A DNA stretch of 64,000 nucleotides, taken from the NCBI GenBank assembly GCA_028023455.1, contig JAQFVV010006221.1:889001-953000 (forward strand). The letters run 5' to 3'. Of the stretch, positions 40,401-49,400 are shown in pieces. The position numbers were made by a program, and so were the translations under genes. The notes under the pieces were generated by a model that saw only the letters and a program-made list of their open reading frames with translations, had not been told where the DNA came from and did no database searches. The DNA is from Epiperipatus broadwayi. Taxonomy: Eukaryota > Onychophora > Udeonychophora > Euonychophora > Peripatidae. Within the stretch, counting starts at the first letter, position 1; the number at the start of each line of letters is the position of its first letter.

Positions 40401-43400
40401 ATTTGTCAAGCGTTAGTGGCATAGTGGTTAGCATAGCTGCCTTCCAAGCAGCTGGCTCGGGTTCGCTTCCCGGTCATATGAAACATTTTTTATTATTTAT
40501 ATATATACATAGGTCAGAAATGTGAATGAGTTATGAAAAGTGAAACCATTACTGATATATTTCTCTTAATAATGAATTACAAGACCAAAAGTAACTATAT
40601 ATTTGGTACCGATCTTATTGGTTATCTACATTTCCATTTTCTCATTCATCGAGTCTTTAAACACTGGGATGACTAATTAAAAAGTTATAGATTTCTTTCC
40701 AAAAAGACACCAAAATGTATAGGTACTGAACTGAGTTCAGACCTATATGACTATATAAGCTAATTAGCTTAGGTTGAAAATATTGTTTTCAATTTTATTC
40801 TCATGGTTTTGTAGTTAAGTAGAGATAAAAGGTGGCTGCTGGAGGGTTGCATTAGATCCTAAGATCTAGGTGCAGTACTCTCAGATCCAAGGCTCCTCAC
40901 TGAGGAAGGCCATAAGCCAGAAACTACTCTGGGGATATTGGATGAGTAGGCACTAGATAGGGATTTTATGCACAAATCTTCTGGCATCCATTGATTACTC
41001 TGATTAGCACAAGGTGGCTCTACTATATGGAGAGTTTAGTCTGTTTTAGTAATAATATTACGGACTAAATTGATAAATTCCTTGTTTATTATAATACCTC
41101 TTAGTATTAGTCTTCATTGACAAGAGATCTTTTGGCAATGATTTCTCTTGTCAATACCTTATGCAGTTTAAGATGGGGGAGGGGGAGTGGGCAGATTGTG
41201 TGTGTGGGGAGAAAACAAAAAAAAAAAAATCAATTTACAGCATGGTAGATAAATTTCTAAGAATTATTTTCTTAGTTGTAATTGAAAAAAACCCCTGGAA
41301 ATTTGGATTGTTCTACTTTTGTTTGGTTTTAAAAAGAGAGGGGTGAGGAATAGAACTAGCCATTATATTACAACTAAATTTATAAACACTGTAATCTACT
41401 TTTTATGGACAGATGTTTTTTTTTTTTTTGGCCAATCATCATTTTCTTATTTTTTTTTTCTCTTTGCTATTTTTAACTGGATTTTAAAAAAAAAGAGAAG
41501 AGGATAGGGGCTGGAGAAAATGAATCAATTGGATGTGTAATCTAAAACTCTCGTTTTTCATCGAAAAGCCTTTTGTTTTATTATTATTTCTTTGCTAATT
41601 TGTCATTTCAATTTTGTCTTGAGTTTTAAGAAAAAGGCAGAGGGGTCTGGAATTTGTCTTATTTTTTATGGTTTATAAAAAAATATATATATATATATTT
41701 AAAATCTAGATTCATAAAGTGTTATTTTTTTGTTAAAAAAAAAAAGGAAAGATTTTGTCACACATTTCAATACATAATTTATTTTTTAAAAATTAATTTA
41801 TATTTTCTTTTTCTTGCAGTGGTCTTCATTTAAATACTTTTTACTTTAAAAAAAAAAAGTATAAATTAAATCAAGATTTAAAAATTTTTTTTATTAAAAG
41901 ATAGACACTTCATTTTTATTTGTAATGCTTAAATGGCTACAACTGAGAATTAATTAAAGAAGCAATTCACTCCCCACTTTTTAAAAAGCTGAAAAGACCA
42001 AAATTTTTAAAGACAATAGATGTCAAGTTGTTTGAATTAGGTGCAGTTCATCCAGCTCTTCTAACTTTTTTAAAAAGGCAATAAGAAAAAAAATTTCTTT
42101 AAATTGATTCCAAACAGAAGTTGTTGTACCATGTAATTCACAACTACTCCTTCTCTTTTTAAAAAGTCAATAAGAAAGAAAAACTTGAAAAAAATTTTAA
42201 TGACAAAATCATATTCCAAAATCAAATCTGTCTCTTAAGAATAAAAACAGGTGGTTTGATTTTGGGAAGATTACAGACACCATTCAATCCTCCCCTCCTC
42301 TCTTTTTAAATATGTAAAGAGCCAATAATAAAGAAATGTTACACAAATTTTTAAAGAGAGAATAATGTCAAAGAAATCTATCATCCACAAAAAAAGAATT
42401 TTGAAATTTTTCTGAAGAAATCAATTTTGTAAGCCAATATTAGGTTTACAATTGATCTTTTTTACAAACTGAAAAAAAAAAAAAGACAAATACTACTAAA
42501 AGTTTGCAAAAAAAAAAAAAAACTATCAATGGAATCTAATAACAGGTTTTAGATTACGCAATGAATTTATAAAGTAAATCATATATTGGGATTGTCTAAA
42601 TGTTGACTGGTTTCTTATAAACCCATTTAGCCTTGAACATTATCATACTTATCATTGTATAAGTACAATGAGATCAAAATTTATAAATATATTATAACGT
42701 TTTCCGTTTTGCTAGGCCTCTACACGCTAATATAAACTGCGCGTGAGTTGATCAAGCTATGTCAAAAAAGAAGAAAGTTATATTTCTATTCTAAAAACAT
42801 AGCTATATTTCCTGATCAACTCGGCCTATTAATTGTTGAGAATTGTGCTATTGACGAAATCAGCTTTTAATTTATTTAATCTGGGCGCCAGAATTCCTAA
42901 GAATTCGCTGAAATCATCATATAACATCTCACAAATAAAAAAAAAAACTTTTAAACTAATCGGTATTACATCATACCGTAACGAGAATTATTTTCTCCTT
43001 TTTGATTATTATTCCTGGGCTTGTTTAAACATATTGGCAAGGTAAATTCCATTTTAAATCTTATTAAACTAATAATAAATTTAATACTAAAAAAATAATA
43101 ACTATTATTAATAACGGACAAATGAAAATTGATATTAGAAATATTTTTATTATTATAACATTAAACATCTGTTTAAGTAAAAATGAGAATTCCTAATCAA
43201 GTAAATCAGAGAGAACACATATTAATTCAAATATGACGCAATCAATAAAATAAAATAATTAATTAAAAAGTTCTGGTATAAACAAAAGTCTCTTGTACAG
43301 AAAAAATGAAAGTCTCTATCGAGATTATTTTAAGACTTGTTTGCAAACACTTAATTTTGTCACAATCAGGAATAAGTAGTCTTAACTTACCGGTAAGTTT

Positions 43401-46400
43401 TGTGAATTCACGAAGGTTGTAGATAACTATGTATAGTTTTTCGGGGTTGAATTGAGCTCACGGCCTTTGATTATTAGTTGATCTTGGTGCTAGTTCCATA
43501 GGCTAGTCGCGTAAGCTTCTCTGGTGTCCATCGGTAATGATGTCAGCTAAAGCTCCGGTCTACTCTCGTATGAATAACTTTTTCATCGTAGAGTGGTCTG
43601 GATTCTCTAATCCAAAACCAACCAAAAGAATATCAGCTAAACCAAGACGTTCATCCAACCGAATCCCTCCTTTTTATACTAGAGGTCCAGTTTTCAGACT
43701 CTGCGCATATCTTTTGTTTGTCAAAATATACGTTGATAATCTTATATATTCTTTATAAAATTTATGTTACAAACTCTTTATTTTTTTCAGCATAATTCTG
43801 CCATCTTTAATTAGTTGAAATATTTTTACTTTCTCTTATCTAGATTGGTAATTTGTGTCCTTTGTTCTCTCCAATTCTAACTTTTATTTCTAATTACATA
43901 AAAAAAAACGAAAGAATAATTTAACTTTCATTGTACGTTATTTTTTTTAAAAAAAAAATTAGTCAAAAAAAAATCTAAATTTACTTTTATTTTTTAGCTT
44001 TTACCAAATGCCAATATATTTGCAACGTATATAAATAAACGTTACAATATATACACACATTTTTTTATATACAACACATTGATGAAGACCCAGAAAGAGA
44101 CCACATGTGAGATGGATGGATGAAATAAGAAAGTGTGCAGGGGTGATGTGGAGAAGAGAAGCTAAAGATATGAAAAGATGGAGTGAACTTGGGAGAGACC
44201 TTCATCCTGCAGTGGATTGATAATGGTTGATGATGATGATGAAAACTAAAGTTAAATAAAATGCAAAAAATATAATATCTACGTGATATTACATTGATTA
44301 TTATAATTTCAAACATGCTGCTAAGTGGTTGCAATAATATGAAGTAGAAAATTTTTATTTATTATTTTTTCATAGCATAAATGTAATGGACTATGATACT
44401 ATAGATGTGGCAATTTTATTGTATATAAAATTACTATTGATTCTTAAAGCCATTTTCATTTAAAAGCATATTATACTGAAATATAAATAAAACAATTTTT
44501 TTTTAAATAATAGATGAAAAATATTTTTATGTCAAAAATATATGTAATTTAAATATTATAGAATTAGAAATAGTGCAAAACAATGGTACTTTTCTTATTC
44601 TGTTACTGCATACTCTGTTAATTTCAATTATTTATCCTTAAAAGAAAGATGACATTATATTTTAAAGTTATCCTTAAAAGATAAAATTAACTAATGTTTT
44701 CCCTTTATTATGATTATATGAGATTTTATGTTTTACATGGGTTGTGTTCGCCAGACATAAAATAATGAATAAATGAATGTGCTGAGAGACTTCTGGAATT
44801 AAAGTTATAAAATTAAGAGAGAGATGAATCAGGATTATATTAGAGAAATTCTACATTAAAAGTTAATAGACATTTATTTACGAGCACATACAAAAATAAA
44901 TCATTTTAATGACTACGTTTTACCATTTCTTTATTTCAGAATATAAATAAATACCTATGATTAATGAAAATAATGTTATATAAATATTAATTTATTTTTT
45001 TGTTAGAAAGTTAATTTCGAATCAAAGCGATGCTAAAAGTGCTATTCAATAATAGTTAACTTGAAATTCATTCTTAAATTTCAAACAAATGACTTTGATA
45101 GTGCTCAATGAATCACAGATATTTTTAAAGATAACCCTTTACTTTATGTTGTATTTAAACTTTTTATTGCTAGAATATTTCGTTATAAGACAAATGAATG
45201 ATGATTTATGTAATTAGATATTTTTATTTAGATTATATAAAAGAGAGGTAATTTTTCTGTTTAGTGAATCCTTTAAATCTTGTTACACATATAATTTTGA
45301 TTATTTGCCATAGAACATAATAAAGTCGTTACCCTGGGAGATGATTACCAATCGATCGTATTATCCTCACTTTTTGGAATTCCATTTCATTCATTTACTC
45401 AATTATAATATATCGCAATAACGTGGTGTTTGTAGAGGGAATAATACAATCATTATCACTATTATGATTCTCTTTGGATGGCCCAAAGTGACAATATGGA
45501 ATGTGTAGAAAATATCTGAACAATAAGACTAAATATGCATTGGTCTACCAAAATATAATAGTATGAGAAAAAGAGAGAATGTGTTAGTTTGTCTGAAGGT
45601 TTGTGATGATGGTATATTATTAGATGTGATATGTTGGACTATTTCCATCATCTATAAGTGAATGTTAAATGTATAAAAAATTTTAAACTTTATTTAAACT
45701 TTCCAAATACAAACAACTTGTTAGTAATAACACACAAATAGACAACACAGGTTAGTAATTACCCAACGTTTACTCTTCTTCAGGTGTTGCTGGCCTATAT
45801 ATACTGTGACAATATTCGCTTAGAAGTTGAACTCGCATCTTCTGAATTCTTGAATATTGAATTTAAGGCAAACGCTCTGACAGAATAGCTCAGTTGGTTA
45901 GAGCATTTGTCTTAAATTCGATATTCAAGAATCTAAAGGTGTGAGATCAACTTCTAAGCGAATATTGTCACTGTGTATATAGGCAAGAAACACCTGAAAA
46001 AAAATGGATAATTATTCTACTCGAAATGTTGGGTAATTACTAACCTGTGTTGTCTATTTGTGTGTTATTACTAACAAGTTGACTTGATTTTTTATCAATT
46101 TAATTTTAGTTTTTTGCTATTAATGCTTTGGCGATTTTATATTGCTAGAGCTATTAATATATGGTGTATCTGAACTTAGTTCAGTCCCATACGGCTATTT
46201 GAGTTAGATAGCTGGATTTTTGGACATTTAAATGTCTGAAAGTTTCAGATTTTCTTCTCAATAGTTAGGCATTGATAAAATGCTGGACTAGTTCTAGTAT
46301 TTTTATTCCCTAGCACCTCACTGATGACGCTAGAGGCAGAAACCGTGGTCTGAGGTTGAGGGTATTTTTGAAGCTTCATAAGAGTTTGTTTTTAACTTAC

Positions 46401-49400
46401 TCTATATATAACATTTGTAAATAGGAGCTTTATTAAAATTAGGTCATCTGACTTGATTTTTTATCAATTTAATTTTAGTTTTTTGCTATTAATGCTTTGG
46501 CGATTTTATATTGCTAGAGCTATTAATATATGGTGTATCTGAACTTAGTTCAGTCCCATACGGCTATTTGAGTTAGATAGCTGGATTTTTGGACATTTAA
46601 ATGTCTGAAAGTTTCAGATTTTCTTCTCAATAGTTAGGCATTGATAAAATGCTGGACTAGTTCTAGTATTTTTATTCCCTAGCACCTCACTGATGACGCT
46701 AGAGGCAGAAACCGCGGTCTGAGGTTGAGGGTATTTTTGAAGCTTCATAAGAGTTTGTTTTTAACTTACTCTATATATAACAAGTTGTTTGTATTTGGAA
46801 AGTTTAAATAAAGTTTAAAATTTTCTATACATTCAACATTCACTCATAGATGATGGAAATAATCCAACATATCACATCTGTGTTAATTTATTTTTAAATG
46901 AGCTGCCATGTTGAGACAGATCAATGTAATAATCTGGACAAAAGATGATCATAATAATTTAAGAATTCAAACTTTCAGATTTTTATATGGCCAAATCAAA
47001 ATACATTCTTTTTATAAATATACATCTTGAAAGTTAGATTATTGAAGCATCCCGCTAAAAGTCAGCTGATAGAAATGTAATGAAGATGGCTTAATATAAT
47101 ATCATCAGTGCCACCAATAATCTTGATTATTGGAATTTATCCTATTGCATATACATATGATTTTTATTTGTAACGATTCTAGCTTCCCTGAACATGAATC
47201 AGAATTACCATATAAACAAGGCAAAACTCTCTATACAGTAGTGCCACCCTGTGCCAACCAGAATAATCAATGGATGCCAGAAGGCTTGTGCATAAAATCC
47301 CTATCTAATGCCTACTCATCCAATATCCCCAGACTAGTTTCTGGCTTGTGGTCTTCGTCAGTGAGGAGCTTTGGATCTGAGAACATTACACCTAGATCTT
47401 AGGATCTAATGCAAACCTCCAGCAACCACCTTTTATCTCTACTTAACTATAAAACTATGAGAATAAAATTGAAAACACAAAAATATTGGATTAGTAGGCA
47501 TTAGGTAGGGATTTTATGCACAAGCCTTCTGGCATCCATTGATTACTCTGGTTGGCATAGGGTGGCACTACTGTATAGAAAGTTTTGCCTTGTTTATAAA
47601 CAATTATGTGTTAGTATAAGAGATGGTGATCATGTGATGCTTAATAGTTTAATTACCATATAATGAGCATATGAACTGGTATTTAAGTATCACACACATC
47701 TTACTACAATTTATAGTCTAGATGCGAAATATAAGACTACTTTAAACTTCACAAAATAGATTGTTTAATAAAATATTAAGTGAGAATATTTAATTCAGCA
47801 GAAATAAGAATTTCCAAATTAAAAAATATAAATAATATAATGATTAAAAAAACTTTGCTGTCTTACGTTAACATTTATATCAGAAGTCAAATAACTTGGA
47901 AATAAGCTACAATCTTATTATTAAAAGTTCTAATTAACTTCTATATTTTATTTTGACATATCTTGACCAAAAAAATACATACAAAATACTTACGCTTTGT
48001 CAGGGATTTTGAGAGCAAAAATTTTTCACACCGCTCTATCATCCAATGAAATTGCGAACTTATATTCCCATAAAGTATATATTTTAAAATATAGAAAAAC
48101 CAAATGATTATTTTAAAAGGTTATATAAATCCATAAATATGAATAAAATATAAAAAATAATTAAATGTGTAATTTAATTTTATACACACACCAATTTAAA
48201 ATGTTCTCATTTAGAGTTTCAAATATTTCAGTTGTAAATATATAGAATTATCTCTGAATTCAAGGGCAGGGTTAATAAATGTGCACACAGTAGAATTTAT
48301 TTCCTAGAGTTTAACACTTAGAGGTTCTTCCTTTCTCTTGGATATCTGCATTTTTTTTTTAAGTTACTTTTCCTATTCAGTGGTCAGAGCTATACATATA
48401 GGTATGGATTTATACATTTTCTCACGGACATTTTAGACATACAATTTCTATTTAGATCAATCTGATATCAGAGGAAAGAATAGGCTTTAGAGGTATGAAG
48501 ACAACAGCTACAAAGATTAGACAAGGTTAAGTTGTAATGTCATTTTGAAATACAATTAAGAAGACAAATTATCTACAATGTGACATTATGTTTTCTTGAA
48601 GATAACTTCATTGAATTTTGACTTTTAAACATTGATGAACACAGCAAGTGGTGGAACTGTTAATGAATGAGGTAGAGAAAAATAAACATTAACTTATTTG
48701 TTAATTCAAAATTTTTTTTTATTATTTTTTTCCACATAAAGCTTTAACTTTGTTTTTATTTATTACTATCTTTATATTTTTAAATATATATGTATAATAG
48801 TACAATATTAATATTCAATATTTGATTGAAAATAGTTTATATGTAAAAAGACATACTGCAGTATTAGTACAGATTAAACATAATTACATTATTGTTATGG
48901 TAATTTAACTACTGTCATTAACATGACTTTTATATATTTAATCCCACATAAAGAATGAGGACCTGCATTTGCATATATTTGAACAATACTCTGGATTTAG
49001 TTAATATAGTCAATATACATTTAGGAATTCAGGCTTATTTTCCATGAAATCAATTACTTATAAAAATAATTTATTTTGTAACAGTCAAGTAAACTAAATT
49101 GGCACCTTTAATAATAGAAAAAGTATCTGGAGTGCTAAATAAAGTTAAAAAAAAAAACTGTAATATTTATTTTAATGTTTGACTAAAAGTTGACAATTTT
49201 TTACTTGAAGTCAAATGTTGAACTTTCCATCATCTAGTTAAATTATCAAATGATTTTTTAAGGAATTCAAACTTTATATTTTTCCAAATACATTTAACTA
49301 TCAGTAATCACACATTAGGTATTGCTGGCCCGACTAGAGAATCTAACAAAGGAAATGAACCAATGACTTTTGGATACAGAAATACTGAATTTAAGGTGGC

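Larger units (their letters stand above)
46082..46777 (+). mobile_element. Family B retrozyme-like near-dimer
   Basis: A 696-bp insertion flanked by taacaagttg (46072-46081 and 46778-46787). The uninterrupted target is visible in the opposite arm of the family C foldback (45710-45725), confirming the junctions. It holds one full unit (46082-46450) and a second lacking its last 42 nt (46451-46777). The period is 369 bp with only one or two differences. Each unit has one hammerhead ribozyme and no coding capacity. It shares a block with family A (gaacttagttcagtcccata versus ttgagttcagacccatatga). Confidence 0.85.
45622..46879 (+). repeat. Family C foldback around a tRNA-like tip
   Basis: The outer arms (agatgtgatatgttgga at 45622, its inverse ending 46879) and much of the interior pair with each other. 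The tip at 45840-45945 is a tRNA-like sequence and its inverted half. Both arms carry Penelope-style hammerhead remnants: minus CTGAAGAAGAGTAAACGTTGGG near 45765-45790, plus TACTCGAAATGTTGGG near 46015-46033. The right arm is split by the 696-bp family B insertion at 46082. It lies in RPUSD2 intron 1. Confidence 0.7.

Noticed and set aside
40410-40480. Functional tRNA-Gly(TCC) gene
   Set aside because: The 3' acceptor strand does not pair with the 5' strand and no T-run terminator follows directly.
47130-47402. 90-codon open frame and its relatives at 4397-4603, 5328-5534, 34075-34323 as a conserved protein family
   Set aside because: The shared peptide (SNQWMPEGLCIKSLS) arises because all are copies of the non-coding family A element; frames break in other copies and the ribozyme lies in the same bases.
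47995-48065. Extra RPUSD2 exon between exons 1 and 2 (AAAGC before GTAAGT on the minus strand)
   Set aside because: The 65-nt piece is not a multiple of three, has a stop in the required frame, and lacks a good acceptor; exons 1 and 2 already join in phase.
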